A stretch of 64,000 nucleotides of DNA from Mycobacterium sp. NS-7484 (GTDB lineage: Bacteria > Actinomycetota > Actinomycetes > Mycobacteriales > Mycobacteriaceae): the NCBI RefSeq assembly GCF_001953975.1, contig NZ_MBEJ01000110.1, positions 24,198 to 88,197 of the forward strand, written 5' to 3'. The notes under the pieces are model-generated. The model saw only the letters and a list, made by a program, of their open reading frames with translations. It was not told where the DNA came from and did no database searches. This document shows positions 50,125-59,188 of the stretch, piece after piece. How positions within the stretch are numbered: the first letter of the stretch is position 1; every line of letters starts with the position of its first letter. A program made the position numbers and the translations under genes.

Positions 50125-51405
50125 GTGGAGCAGCAATCGGATCCACTCGTCGGCACCACGCTGGACGGGCGCTATCGGGTGGACATGCCCATCGCCACCG
50201 GTGGCATGTCCACGGTCTATCGCGGCCTCGATGTCCGCCTGGACCGACCGGTAGCGCTGAAGGTGATGGACACCCGCTACAGCGGCGACAGCCATTTCCT
50301 GACCCGGTTCAGCCGCGAGGCCAAGGCGGTGGCCCGCTTGAAGGACCCCGGGTTGGTGGCCGTGTACGACCAGGGGGGCGGCGGGGGCACGGGACATCAG
50401 CCGCCGTTTCTCGTGATGGAGCTGATCGAAGGCGGCACCCTCCGGGAATTGCTGACCGAACGCGGCCCCATGCCACCGCACGCCGTCGCCGCGGTGCTGG
50501 CCCCGGTGCTCGGCGGTCTGGCCGTGGCCCACCGGGCCGGGCTCGTACACCGCGACATCAAGCCCGAGAACGTGCTGATCTCCGACGACGGCGAGGTCAA
50601 GATCGCCGACTTCGGCCTGGTGCGCGCCGTCGCCGAGGCGAAGATCACCTCCACCAGCGTGATCCTGGGCACCGCGGCCTACCTGTCCCCCGAACAGGTC
50701 AGCACCGGGGACGCCGACCCGCGCAGCGACGTGTACTCGGTCGGCATCCTCACCTATGAACTTCTCACCGGCGCCACGCCGTTCACCGGAGATTCCGCGC
50801 TGACGGTGGCCTATCAGCGCATGGACCACGACGTGCCGCCGCCCAGCGCCGTGATCGCCGGGGTACCAATGCAATTCGACCAGTTTGTGCGCCGGGCCAC
50901 CGCCCGCGAGGCGGGGCAGCGTTTCGCCGACGCCGACGAGATGCGCGCCGCACTGGTCCAGATCGTCGACGATCTGGGGCTGCCGGCGTTCCGGGTGCCG
51001 GCCCCACAGCAATCGGCCCAGCATCTGGCCGCCACCCGGGTGCACGAACTCGAAGACTCCGACCACCCTCGCCTCGAGGCGCCGACCACGGTGACCGCCG
51101 CGCCCCCGATGACACCAGCGCCCCGGCCCGCCCCCCGCCAGCCCACCCGGGAGATCACCCGCGACCGGCACGATTGGGCGCCGATCCCGGCCGGTCCCGA
51201 CGATGGCAGCTATGGCGACGGCAGAGACGACGAATATGCCTATGGCGCAAGGCAATTCGCGGGTATCGAGATGAGCGAGTTCTACTGGGCCCGCCAGCGC
51301 GGCAAACGGATGCTGGCGTTCTGGTTGATCGCGGTGCTCACGCTCACCGGGCTGGTCGCCGCCGCGGCCTGGACCGTGGGCAGCAACATCGCGACGCTCG
51401 TCTAA
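50125..51405 (+). CDS. pknL: Serine/threonine protein kinase PknL
   Basis: A membrane-anchored eukaryotic-type kinase of about 426 residues. The glycine loop is GGMSTVYRG, with ATP lysine K46, catalytic D144 in HRDIKPEN, Mg-binding D162 in DFG and activation loop ITSTSVILGTAAYLSPEQ with several Thr/Ser acceptors. A Pro-rich juxtamembrane linker (about 295-395) leads to one C-terminal membrane helix (about 398-418). There is almost no extracytoplasmic part and no PASTA repeats. GTG 50125 is preferred over ATG 50116 because of the -10 position and agreement with the N-terminal length of M. tuberculosis PknL. Confidence 0.95.
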   Translation: MEQQSDPLVGTTLDGRYRVDMPIATGGMSTVYRGLDVRLDRPVALKVMDTRYSGDSHFLTRFSREAKAVARLKDPGLVAVYDQGGGGGTGHQPPFLVMELIEGGTLRELLTERGPMPPHAVAAVLAPVLGGLAVAHRAGLVHRDIKPENVLISDDGEVKIADFGLVRAVAEAKITSTSVILGTAAYLSPEQVSTGDADPRSDVYSVGILTYELLTGATPFTGDSALTVAYQRMDHDVPPPSAVIAGVPMQFDQFVRRATAREAGQRFADADEMRAALVQIVDDLGLPAFRVPAPQQSAQHLAATRVHELEDSDHPRLEAPTTVTAAPPMTPAPRPAPRQPTREITRDRHDWAPIPAGPDDGSYGDGRDDEYAYGARQFAGIEMSEFYWARQRGKRMLAFWLIAVLTLTGLVAAAAWTVGSNIATLV

Positions 51406-51869
51406 CCCTGCTGGGCAGGGCAGGCTTCGATCGGTACCCGTACCGAGATGTCACCGGACTGGTCGAACGTGAACGTGACGTCGACCGACGTCGCAGGCCG
51501 GACGCCCTCACGCAGACCTTCGACCGCGGCAGTGATCTCCTTCGACGATTTGGGCGCGATCTCCACCCCGCCGTCAGAGCCCATGCGCACCGCATCGGCG
51601 GCATCAGTGGCGATCGAGAGCAACCGCTCAGATCCGGTCGGCCTGCTGTTGGTGGCCGTGAATCGAAGCTCTGCATTGTCGCCGACCTGGATGGCGCAAT
51701 CGCCTGGAGCATGCGCCGGCACGATGTAGGCGTTGTCGACCGACGTGGGCACCGTTTCGGTGTCCTCGCCGCGGTTGTTCGGTTTGAAGTCGTCGCTGCG
51801 CTCGGCACAGCCCGCTGTCAGCACCGCCAGGGTGACCCCCAGCGACGACGATACCTTCGCGATACCCAT
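51402..51869 (-). CDS. LpqE-like lipoprotein
   Basis: A 155-residue secreted lipoprotein. The signal ends in the lipobox LTAGC (C about residue 21). The mature part has an immunoglobulin-like beta layout (NAYIVPAHAPGDCAIQVGD, ELRFTATNS, ERLLSI, VDVTFTFDQSGDISVRVPI) resembling LpqE, a relative of the PCu(A)C fold; the usual Met/His copper ligands of that fold are not evident. Similarity to LpqE is from memory. It follows aroG by 29 bp on the same strand, and its 3' end overlaps the pknL 3' end by 4 bp. No clear ribosome site precedes ATG 51869. Confidence 0.75.
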   Translation of the reverse strand: MGIAKVSSSLGVTLAVLTAGCAERSDDFKPNNRGEDTETVPTSVDNAYIVPAHAPGDCAIQVGDNAELRFTATNSRPTGSERLLSIATDAADAVRMGSDGGVEIAPKSSKEITAAVEGLREGVRPATSVDVTFTFDQSGDISVRVPIEACPAQQG

Positions 51870-51898
51870 GACGGCCGGGTACCCGCGATCATTCCGGA

Positions 51899-53296
51899 CT
51901 AGTCGCGCAGCATCTCGGCGACGAGGAACGCCAACTCCAGACTCTGCTGGGTGTTGAGCCGGGGGTCGCATGCGGTTTCGTACCGGCCGGCCAGGTCCGA
52001 ATCCGAGATGTCCTGTGCCCCACCGAGGCATTCGGTGACGTTCTCACCGGTGATCTCGACGTGGATGCCGCCCGGATGCGTGCCCAACGCGTGGTGCACC
52101 TCGAAGAAGCCCTGCACCTCGTCGACGATGCGGTCGAAGTGCCGGGTCTTGTAACCGGTCGACGACTCGTGGGTGTTGCCGTGCATCGGGTCGCACTGCC
52201 AGATCACCTGATGACCGGTGGCCTGTACCTTCTCGATGATCGGCGGCAACAGGTCGCGCACCTTGTTGTTGCCCATCCGGGTCACCAGGGTCAACCGGCC
52301 CGGCTCGTTGTTCGGGTCGAGCCGCTCGACGTATTCGACGGCCAATTCCGGAGTCGTCGTCGGCCCCAGCTTGATCCCGATCGGGTTGGCGATCACCTCG
52401 GCCAGCGCCACGTGGGCGCCGTCGAGCTGACGGGTGCGCTCACCGATCCACAGGTAGTGCGCGGACTGGTCGTACAGCTTGCGCTCCCCGTCCGGGTTCT
52501 CGGCCGGGTCGGACAGCCGCAGCATCGCGCGCTCGTAGTCGATCACCAGCGCCTCGTGGCTGGCGAAAATCTCGGCGGTCTCCAGATTGCGGTCGGCCAC
52601 CCCGCAGGCGGACATGAACTTCAGGCCCCGGTCGATCTCCCCGGCCAACGCCTCGTAGCGGGCCCCGGCCGGCGAAGTCCGGACGAACTCGCGGTTCCAG
52701 TTGTGCACCAGGTCCAGCGATGCCAGCCCCGACGACGTCAGCGCGCGCACCAGGTTCATCGCGGCGCTGGCATTGGCGTAGGCCCGCACCAGTCGTGACG
52801 GGTCGTGTTGACGCACCGCGGCGTCCGGCGCGAAACCGTTGATCATGTCACCGCGGTAGGACTTCAGCCCCAGTGCATCGACGTCCGCCGACCGCGGCTT
52901 GGCGTACTGACCGGCGATACGGGCCACCTTGACCACCGGCATGCTGGCCCCGTAGGTCAGCACAACCGCCATCTGCAGCAGCGTGCGGATGTTGGCGCGG
53001 ATGTGCGGCTCGGTGTTGTCGACGAAGGTCTCGGCGCAGTCACCGCCCTGCAGCAGGAACGCTTTGCCCTGCGCCACGTCGGAGAGTAGGCCCTTGAGCT
53101 TCTCGATCTCCGAGGGCACCGTGACCGGGGGCACGCTCTCCAACACGGTGCGCATCGCCTTGGCCGCCTCGGCATCCCAGCTGGGCTGCTGAACAGCCGG
53201 CTTGGACAGCGCCGCGTCGAGCCGGAGACGTTGCTCGTCGGTCAGCGGGGGCAGCGGCGGCAGCTGGTCGATGGGGATGTCGACGGTCCAGTTCAC
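51899..53296 (-). CDS. aroG: 3-deoxy-D-arabino-heptulosonate 7-phosphate synthase AroG (class II)
   Basis: A 465-residue class II DAHP synthase, the first shikimate-pathway enzyme (PEP plus erythrose 4-phosphate). Metal and active-site motifs include GGDCAETF (metal Cys), RIAGQYAKPRS, GIKLGPTT, WQCDPMHGNTHE and the ENVTECLGG region. The length is near the M. tuberculosis enzyme (462), whose N-terminal extension for feedback inhibition is also present. The GTG start lies inside an inverted repeat. It is probably cotranscribed with upstream Rv2180c and Rv2179c homologues. Confidence 0.96.
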   Translation of the reverse strand: MNWTVDIPIDQLPPLPPLTDEQRLRLDAALSKPAVQQPSWDAEAAKAMRTVLESVPPVTVPSEIEKLKGLLSDVAQGKAFLLQGGDCAETFVDNTEPHIRANIRTLLQMAVVLTYGASMPVVKVARIAGQYAKPRSADVDALGLKSYRGDMINGFAPDAAVRQHDPSRLVRAYANASAAMNLVRALTSSGLASLDLVHNWNREFVRTSPAGARYEALAGEIDRGLKFMSACGVADRNLETAEIFASHEALVIDYERAMLRLSDPAENPDGERKLYDQSAHYLWIGERTRQLDGAHVALAEVIANPIGIKLGPTTTPELAVEYVERLDPNNEPGRLTLVTRMGNNKVRDLLPPIIEKVQATGHQVIWQCDPMHGNTHESSTGYKTRHFDRIVDEVQGFFEVHHALGTHPGGIHVEITGENVTECLGGAQDISDSDLAGRYETACDPRLNTQQSLELAFLVAEMLRD

Positions 53297-53321
53297 CCGT
53301 ACATGGTAACCGCCGGTGAAC
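53291..53321. promoter_or_regulatory. Inverted repeat spanning the aroG start
   Basis: GTTCACC (53291-53297) and GGTGAAC (53315-53321) are perfect 7-bp arms 17 bases apart. The left arm includes the aroG GTG. It could be an operator or a translation-control hairpin. Confidence 0.3.
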
Positions 53322-53329
53322 GCCTGTTT

Positions 53330-53848
53330 TCAGGGCTGTGCTATACCGGGCCGGCGAGCCTGGGACAGCTGGGCGCCCGTCATCAGCTGGAACCGGTGCA
53401 AATTGTGCCGCGCGTCGACCAGCGCATCGTGCGCATCGGTGGGCCGCGCCGGCATCCGCGGTGAGCCGCGCTCTTCCCAGAACTGACGCAACTCACGGGT
53501 GAACCGCGGCATCGCCGGGGGCAGATCGGTCATGGGCCCCCACAGCTGGCACAACACCACGTGGTCGTAGGCGCCCACCCAGGCCCACAGCTCGATCGGC
53601 TCGTCACCGTCGATGTCGAAGAAATCCTCCAGCTCGGACCGGATCTGCCGACGCGACCGCCACAGTTGCGACGACGGGGACGGCAGTTTGGGCAGCACGT
53701 GCTTGCGCACCCAACGGCCCGCCCGGTCCGGATTGAACTCGGTCGAGATCGCGTAGTACTCGCGGCCGTCCTCTGCGGCCACCCCGATCGAGATCAGCTC
53801 GATGGTGCGCCCGTCGTCGATGAACTCGGTGTCGTAGAAATACCGCAT
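53330..53848 (-). CDS. 3'-5' exoribonuclease RNase AS (Rv2179c homologue)
   Basis: A 172-residue DEDDh exonuclease. The first motif is YDTEFID (D6, E8), a middle Asp occurs in WVGAYDHVVL, and the last motif HDALVDARHN carries the DEDDh histidine and final aspartate. The M. tuberculosis protein trims adenylate-rich RNA 3' ends (recalled). ATG 53848 shares one base with the upstream stop codon (TGATG), which supports that start and shows coupling to the membrane-protein gene. Confidence 0.92.
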   Translation of the reverse strand: MRYFYDTEFIDDGRTIELISIGVAAEDGREYYAISTEFNPDRAGRWVRKHVLPKLPSPSSQLWRSRRQIRSELEDFFDIDGDEPIELWAWVGAYDHVVLCQLWGPMTDLPPAMPRFTRELRQFWEERGSPRMPARPTDAHDALVDARHNLHRFQLMTGAQLSQARRPGIAQP

Positions 53849-54711
53849 CAGAACTCCCGTCCGGTCGTGGCAGCCGGTGCGGGCGCGGCGTGAATCTCGC
53901 GATCGAGCTGAGCGTCGACGGTGGCATCGTCGGGAAACTTCGGCATCCCGGTGATCGCGTCCTGCAACCACAATTTGGCCTGTACGACGGGCCGGCGCTG
54001 CCAGCGCTCGCGTTCCAGCGCGCGGTGCATCTTGCGGGGACGGCTGGTGTAGCGCCAGCGCGCCCACGGGGCGTGCGGCCGCGACAGCCGGACGGCGCCG
54101 ACGAACAACAACGGGGTGATGAACATACCCACCAATCCAGTCCACACCTTGCCTTTGAGCAGGACGACCACCGCCAGCAGCAGTGTCAGCACCGCGACCA
54201 CGACCACCAGCGCGCGCATGGCCGGCGACTGATCCGCACGCCAGATACCGATATCAAAGAATGACAGCGGGTTGAACCCGAGGATCAACAGCCCCGTCAC
54301 CGCGACCGCCGCGAACACCGCGTCCACCGAGGTGCGGCCGTCTTCGGCCCAGTACACGTCCGACAGATGCAGGATCAGGGCGAACTCGTCGAGCACCAGG
54401 GCCGCGCCGATGCCGAAGAACACCGCCGCGACGGTGAACTCGGTGATTCCCCCGTTGACCGCCAGCGTCACCATCGTCACGCCCGAGACCATCACCAGCA
54501 CCACACCGATCACCATGTGATGGATGTGCAACGAGCCGTGTCCCATGTTGCGGGGTTGCCACCACCTGGGCGGACGTTCATTGTCGGCGTTGCGGCGGAT
54601 GTAGCGCACCACGATGCGGGTGACGAAGAACGTCAGGATGAACGCCACCAGGCAACACAGCAGCGGCAGGCGATCGTGGGTGAGGAAATCGAGGTGACCG
54701 GTCGCATGCAC
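53848..54711 (-). CDS. Integral membrane protein (Rv2180c homologue)
   Basis: A 287-residue protein with six to seven predicted membrane helices in the first 215 residues and a basic, soluble C-terminal tail with WARWRY and RKMHRALERERW. A conserved histidine-rich segment, GHGSLHIHHMVIG, lies near the second helix, and an acidic DEFALILHLSDVYW segment follows the third. Function is unknown. It is the first gene of the set leading to RNase AS and aroG, and is divergent from mptC. The start is GTG 54711. Confidence 0.85.
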   Translation of the reverse strand: MHATGHLDFLTHDRLPLLCCLVAFILTFFVTRIVVRYIRRNADNERPPRWWQPRNMGHGSLHIHHMVIGVVLVMVSGVTMVTLAVNGGITEFTVAAVFFGIGAALVLDEFALILHLSDVYWAEDGRTSVDAVFAAVAVTGLLILGFNPLSFFDIGIWRADQSPAMRALVVVVAVLTLLLAVVVLLKGKVWTGLVGMFITPLLFVGAVRLSRPHAPWARWRYTSRPRKMHRALERERWQRRPVVQAKLWLQDAITGMPKFPDDATVDAQLDREIHAAPAPAATTGREF

Positions 54712-54779
54712 GCACAGAGAACTTACGCCGCCGCGCGCGCGTCGCGAGCGGGGATGCGCTCACTCGCAGTGGCCCCCGA

Positions 54780-54785
54780 TAGTCT
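54780..54785 (+). promoter_or_regulatory. Candidate -10 for mptC
   Basis: TAGTCT fits TAnnnT and ends 9 bases before ATG 54795, giving a very short or absent leader. A GAGGAC just before the ATG is too close to be an efficient ribosome site. Confidence 0.3.
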
Positions 54786-54794
54786 GTTGAGGAC

Positions 54795-56117
54795 ATGAGT
54801 AAGCGGCAGTCGCCCGGCTGGGTTGGTTTGGCACGTTGGGCACCGACGATCGGGTGGCGGCTTTTTCAGTTGCTCACAGTGGCCGGCCTGGTCTGGGCCG
54901 GCTGGCGGCTCCTGGGGCACGTCCCGTATCGCATCGACATCGACGTCTACCGGATGGGCGGTCGGGCGTGGCTGAACGACCAGCCGCTGTACGCCGACGG
55001 CGCCATCTTCCACACCCAGGGCGGGCTCGACCTGCCGTTCACCTATCCCCCGCTGGCCGCGATCCTCTTCGCACCGTTCGCCTGGCTGTCGCTGCCGGCG
55101 GCCAGCGTGGCGATCACCGCGACCACCCTGCTGCTGCTGATCGTCTCGATCGTGATCGTGCTGACCCGTCTCGATGTCTGGCCGGACACCACGCTCACCG
55201 CCGAGCCGGCGTGGCTGCGCCGGTGCTGGCTGGCCGCCGCCCTGGTGGCGCCCGCGGTCATCTGGCTCGAACCGATCCGGTCGAACTTCGAGTTCGGCCA
55301 GATCAACGTGGTGCTGATGACGCTGGTGATCGCCGATTGCGTGCCGCGACGCACACCGTGGCCCCGCGGGCTGCTGCTGGGTCTGGCGATCGCACTCAAG
55401 CTCACCCCGGCGGTGTTCCTGCTGTACTTCCTGCTGCGCCGAGATCTGCACACCCTGGTGCGCACGGCCGCGGCCACGGTGGTGGCCACCTTGGCCGGAT
55501 TCGCTTTGGCCTGGACGGATTCGATCGAGTACTGGACCGAGACGGTACGTAACACCGACCGGATCGGTACCGCCACGCTCAACACGAACCAGAACATCGC
55601 GGGCACCCTGGCCCGCCTCGGTCTGGCCGAGGGACCACGGTTCGCGTTGTGGGTCGTCGCCTGTTTCGCAGTGCTGGCGCTGACGGTCTGGGCGGTGCGG
55701 CGCGCCCTGCGTTCGGGTGCCGACGAGGCACCCGTGGTCGCGTTGATCTGCGTGGCGCTGTTCGGGCTGGTGGTCTCACCGGTGTCGTGGTCGCATCACT
55801 GGGTGTGGTCGCTGCCCACCCTGCTGGTCACCGGGGTCCTCGCGTACCGGATGCGCCACGTTCTGCCCGCCTCGATCGGTCTGGCCGTGGTGACGCTGGT
55901 CGGTTTCGCCCTGATGGTGTGGACGCCGATCTCGCTGCTGACCCCGCACGAGGAGACGTCGGCATCGGCGCTGCGCCAGCTGGCCGGCGACTCCTACCTG
56001 TGGTGGGCACTGGCGGTCATCGCGGTCATCGGCGTGGTGTCCGCGTCCGACGCGCGCCAGGCCGTCACCGTGGCAGCGCCGCCGCTGGTTCAGCTCAGCG
56101 GCGGCGAAACGGCCTAA
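54795..56117 (+). CDS. mptC: Alpha-(1-2)-mannosyltransferase MptC (Rv2181 homologue)
   Basis: A 440-residue GT87/GT-C polyprenyl-phosphomannose-dependent mannosyltransferase with about ten membrane helices. The acidic loop-1 motif is RIDIDVYRMGG, followed by LPFTYPPLAA and the EPIRSNFEFGQINVVLM segment typical of GT87. In M. tuberculosis it adds alpha-1,2-mannose branches to lipomannan and lipoarabinomannan. Its 3' end overlaps the convergent plsM gene by 4 bp. Together with mptA and pimB it makes this a lipoglycan-rich neighbourhood. Confidence 0.92.
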   Translation: MSKRQSPGWVGLARWAPTIGWRLFQLLTVAGLVWAGWRLLGHVPYRIDIDVYRMGGRAWLNDQPLYADGAIFHTQGGLDLPFTYPPLAAILFAPFAWLSLPAASVAITATTLLLLIVSIVIVLTRLDVWPDTTLTAEPAWLRRCWLAAALVAPAVIWLEPIRSNFEFGQINVVLMTLVIADCVPRRTPWPRGLLLGLAIALKLTPAVFLLYFLLRRDLHTLVRTAAATVVATLAGFALAWTDSIEYWTETVRNTDRIGTATLNTNQNIAGTLARLGLAEGPRFALWVVACFAVLALTVWAVRRALRSGADEAPVVALICVALFGLVVSPVSWSHHWVWSLPTLLVTGVLAYRMRHVLPASIGLAVVTLVGFALMVWTPISLLTPHEETSASALRQLAGDSYLWWALAVIAVIGVVSASDARQAVTVAAPPLVQLSGGETA

Positions 56118-56842
56118 CCCGCGGCCGCGTGCGGCAGCCGTGCGGCGGGCTTGTTCGCCTCGACCTGCTGGGCGTTTTCCTTGACCGCGGCCGCGTAGAG
56201 GTCGACGTATTCCTGGCCGGACAGATCCATCAGCTCGTACATGACCTCGTCGATGACGGCGCGCTCGATGAAACGGTTGCCGGCCAATCCGTCGAACCGG
56301 CTGAAGTCCATCGGCTCACCGAACCGGACCTCCACCCGGCCGAACCGCAACCCCTTGGACCCGGGCGGGTTCACCACGTCGGTGCCGACCATGGCGACCG
56401 GAATCACCGGCACCCCGGTCTGCAGCGCCAGCCTGGCCAACCCGGTCTTGCCCTTGTAGAGACGGCCGTCCGGCGAGCGGGTGCCCTCGGGGTACATGCC
56501 GAGCAGCTTGCCCTCGCCGAGGATGCGGGTGGCGGTGGTCAGGGCGGCCTGTGCCGAATCGGCGTCGGTGCGGTCGATCGGCACCTGGCCGACGACGGTG
56601 TAGAACCAGGCCAGGAATCGGCCCTTGATCCCGGTGCCGGTGAAGTACTCCTGCTTGGCCAGGAACGTGATGCGGCGGCTGACCACCAGCGGCAGATAGA
56701 AGCTGTCCATCACCGCCAGGTGATTACTGGCCAGAATCGCCGGCCCATCGGTCGGAACATGTTCCAGCCCAGTGATTTTGGGCCGGCCGAGCACGGCCAG
56801 CAAGGGGCCCAGCAGGATGTACTTGAACAGCCAATACCACAT
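56114..56842 (-). CDS. plsM: 1-acylglycerol-phosphate acyltransferase PlsM (Rv2182c homologue)
   Basis: A 242-residue PlsC-family acyltransferase. The catalytic NHX4D motif is H41...D46 (NHLAVMD), and the second block is YPEGTRSPDG. The N-terminus has a hydrophobic anchoring helix (WYWLFKYILLGPLLAVL). In mycobacteria the orthologue sets the unusual palmitoyl at position 2 of phosphatidic acid (recalled). ATG 56842 is chosen for its GGAGGG ribosome site and lack of an odd N-terminal extension; an in-frame start 57 bases upstream is unlikely. Confidence 0.9.
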   Translation of the reverse strand: MWYWLFKYILLGPLLAVLGRPKITGLEHVPTDGPAILASNHLAVMDSFYLPLVVSRRITFLAKQEYFTGTGIKGRFLAWFYTVVGQVPIDRTDADSAQAALTTATRILGEGKLLGMYPEGTRSPDGRLYKGKTGLARLALQTGVPVIPVAMVGTDVVNPPGSKGLRFGRVEVRFGEPMDFSRFDGLAGNRFIERAVIDEVMYELMDLSGQEYVDLYAAAVKENAQQVEANKPAARLPHAAAG

Positions 56843-56950
56843 GGACCCTCCACCTTTGGCGCACCGCGCAATGCTCTGCGACAACTGTACCCAGGCCATG
56901 TTGTGGCTACCACAGCAAGCCCTGGATGCCCGCTGTGCCCGTCGGGCCTC

Positions 56951-57361
56951 TCAGTCTTCTACCGTGACAGGGATGTGCTGGTAGCGGCCGGGAGCCGGTG
57001 GGGGCGGAAAATCGTCGGGCGGCGGCGCATCGGGCCCCCCGTCGGGTCCCGGGCTACCTCCACCCGAGCCGGTATCCCCGTCGCGACCATCGGTCCGTCC
57101 GTCGTCGAGCAGGGCGCGGATCACCGCCAGCAGCGCCACGCTGTGCTCGGCGATCACGCTCAACAGCGGATGCTGCTCACCGTTGACCACCGCGGCCAGG
57201 GCGCACACCGGGCACCACACCTGCTGGCACTTGCCGGGGCCGTTCTCCGGCGACGCCGTGAAATTCGCCGCGGCCAGCCGCACCGCCGGATCCAGCCGGT
57301 CGAGGATCTCCTGCGCCAATTGCCGCAGCTCCGAACCCAGCTCGGGATGAGACCCCGTCAT
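56951..57361 (-). CDS. Conserved hypothetical protein (Rv2183c homologue)
   Basis: A 136-residue soluble protein. The N-terminal half is helical and includes CQQVWCPVCALAAVV, a CxxxxCxxC cluster that could bind a metal. The C-terminal half (about 85-130) is a disordered Gly/Asp/Pro-rich region ending in a short conserved-looking GRYQHIPVTVED. Function is unknown. The ATG overlaps the ArsA-like gene's stop (ATGA, 57358-57361), and GGAGGTG lies upstream. Confidence 0.85.
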   Translation of the reverse strand: MTGSHPELGSELRQLAQEILDRLDPAVRLAAANFTASPENGPGKCQQVWCPVCALAAVVNGEQHPLLSVIAEHSVALLAVIRALLDDGRTDGRDGDTGSGGGSPGPDGGPDAPPPDDFPPPPAPGRYQHIPVTVED

Positions 57362-58647
57362 GCCGGCCACACCTCCGGGTTCGGGCGAAAACGTACCGTC
57401 AGCTCGCCACCGCGCAGCTGCGCATCCGTCACGATGCACCGACGCAGCACCGACGCCAACCGCACCCGACGTCGCATACCTGCGGCGCCGATGATCAAGT
57501 CGTCGTCGACACGGCCCAACGTGAGTCCGGCCGAATCGATCTGGGGCAACTCTAGCCGCAATCGGTACACGGCTTCGAGACCAGACCCCGACTCGCGGTC
57601 CACGACGGGCCGCAGCGGCCCCGGCGGCGGCGACCCGTCGCGCCGCCGGGCCCCCTCGATCAGCTCCCCCAACGCCTTGGGGCCGATCGGTTCGCCCGGC
57701 ACGTGCGGCACCAGCACCAGCTGCACGTCGCCGATCGTGGCGTCGAGGGTGTCGAGCACGCTCTGCTGTTCAGAGATCCGCTCGGTGTACCAGTCGAATG
57801 CGGGATGCGCCGGAAGGTTCTCATACTCGAACGAATCATCCTGTACCAGAACCTGGTTGACGATGATCTCGGCGACCTTGACACCCATCAGCGCCAACGA
57901 TCCGAGTGTCCGCGACGCTTCGGCGGCCACGACCCGTTCGGGAGTGAGCACCAGATGGGCGCTCACCCGAGAGCCGTCGGTGAGCAACGTACCGAGTCGG
58001 CGGATTCCGGCATCCACCCGTTCGATCAGGGCGACGATCGCCGCGCTCACCGCATCGGTGCCTTTGATGCTCCCCGCGTGCGCAGAAGCACCCGACAGCC
58101 GCCGATGCCGCGGCCAGGCGCGCTCCAGATACAGGCCGAAGGTCTCGGGCAACGTCAACATCCGCAACGCATCGGCCGTCGAGGCGCAGTCCACCACCAC
58201 GTGATCCCAGCGACCGGAATCGGCGAGTTCACCCACCTCGTGCAGCCCGAGTACTTCCTGGATTCCTGGCAGGGCCGAAAGTTCTTCGGGGGCAACATCT
58301 CCCAGATTCGACTCGGGGAATCGCGCGGCCAGCGGACCCGCCGCCTGAACCCAGCGCGCCCCCAAGAGGTCGAGCGTGTCGAGCGCCAGGGCATCGAGAG
58401 AGCCCCCACCGGGGTCCAGGTCGCTGAGCACGCGGGTGGGGTTTCGTTGCCCCGTGGGTGCGAGCGCGATCCCCAGCACATCGCCGGTGGAATGCGCCTG
58501 GTCGGTGGACACGATCAGGACCCGCTGCCCCGAGGTGGCATCACGAACCGCGGTGGCCGTCGCCAGCGTCGATTTACCCACCCCGCCTTTGCCGACGAAC
58601 AGGCTGATCCTCGCGGGGGAAGGCGCGTTCCCGTCCGGCGAAGTCAC
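57358..58647 (-). CDS. ArsA/GET3-like P-loop ATPase (Rv2184c homologue)
   Basis: A 429-residue ATPase of the SIMIBI class. It has a deviant Walker A, VGKGGVGKSTLA (about 18-29), the switch I-like STDQAHS and the Walker B-like HVVVDCASTADAL. It resembles ArsA/Get3, yet no arsenite genes or tail-anchor partners are near. Its direct 4-bp overlaps with both the SRPBCC gene (58644-58647) and the Rv2183c-like gene suggest one functional group, perhaps lipid handling. Start is GTG 58647. Confidence 0.88.
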   Translation of the reverse strand: MTSPDGNAPSPARISLFVGKGGVGKSTLATATAVRDATSGQRVLIVSTDQAHSTGDVLGIALAPTGQRNPTRVLSDLDPGGGSLDALALDTLDLLGARWVQAAGPLAARFPESNLGDVAPEELSALPGIQEVLGLHEVGELADSGRWDHVVVDCASTADALRMLTLPETFGLYLERAWPRHRRLSGASAHAGSIKGTDAVSAAIVALIERVDAGIRRLGTLLTDGSRVSAHLVLTPERVVAAEASRTLGSLALMGVKVAEIIVNQVLVQDDSFEYENLPAHPAFDWYTERISEQQSVLDTLDATIGDVQLVLVPHVPGEPIGPKALGELIEGARRRDGSPPPGPLRPVVDRESGSGLEAVYRLRLELPQIDSAGLTLGRVDDDLIIGAAGMRRRVRLASVLRRCIVTDAQLRGGELTVRFRPNPEVWPA

Positions 58648-59081
58648 TCAGCCTCGGCTCGTTTCTTGAGGTCTTTGAGCGCGGTGTCGGTGAGCCGTCG
58701 CTCAGCCTTGCGTTTGAGCAAACCGATCATCGGGATCATCAGGTCGACCGACAGTTCGTAGGTCACCTCGGTGCCGGACCCCTTGGGGGCCAAGCGATAT
58801 GCGCCTTCCAGTGAGCGCAACAACGAACTGGACACCAGCGACCAGGTCACCGACGTGCGATCAGCCGGCCACACATAGGCCAGCACCATGGTGTCCTTGA
58901 GTACCGCGGCATCGAGTACCAGCCTGGCGGTCTTGGGATAGCCCTGCCCGTCGGCCTCGAGGACCTCGGCTTCCTTGTACTCGTTGACCCACTGCGGATA
59001 CGAGCCGATATCGGCGATGACATCCATCACCGTGGCCGGGTCAGCATCGATGTAGATGGTCTGTGTCGTCTTGTCGGCCAC
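58644..59081 (-). CDS. SRPBCC-fold lipid-binding-like protein (Rv2185c homologue)
   Basis: A 145-residue START/polyketide-cyclase-like protein. The first strand and helices are QTIYIDADPATVMDVIADIGSYPQWV, and a long C-terminal helix (LKRKAERRLTDTALKDLKKRAE) closes the cavity. Such proteins bind hydrophobic ligands; the ligand is unknown. GTG 59081 has GGAGAAGGG upstream. It is the first gene of the SRPBCC, ATPase, Rv2183c-like set. Confidence 0.88.
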   Translation of the reverse strand: MADKTTQTIYIDADPATVMDVIADIGSYPQWVNEYKEAEVLEADGQGYPKTARLVLDAAVLKDTMVLAYVWPADRTSVTWSLVSSSLLRSLEGAYRLAPKGSGTEVTYELSVDLMIPMIGLLKRKAERRLTDTALKDLKKRAEAE

Positions 59082-59188
59082 CGCATAGCCCTTCTCCCCG
59101 GTCGCGGGGCTCCCCTTCTCCCCCCGCCCCGCGGGGGTGCCTGGCTCTTGGGAGAGAAATCTACCCTCCCGCAGACAAACGCCGGAGG

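Noticed and set aside
50080..51255. Upstream extension of the Rv2175c-like frame through pknL
   Set aside because: The frame is open only as an antisense shadow of the kinase gene; the conserved domain starts at GTG 50079.
55649..58204. 851-codon plus-strand open frame
   Set aside because: It crosses mptC and antisense to plsM, the Rv2183c-like and ArsA-like genes, all with clear family motifs. Its translation is low-complexity Arg/Gly/Pro-rich.
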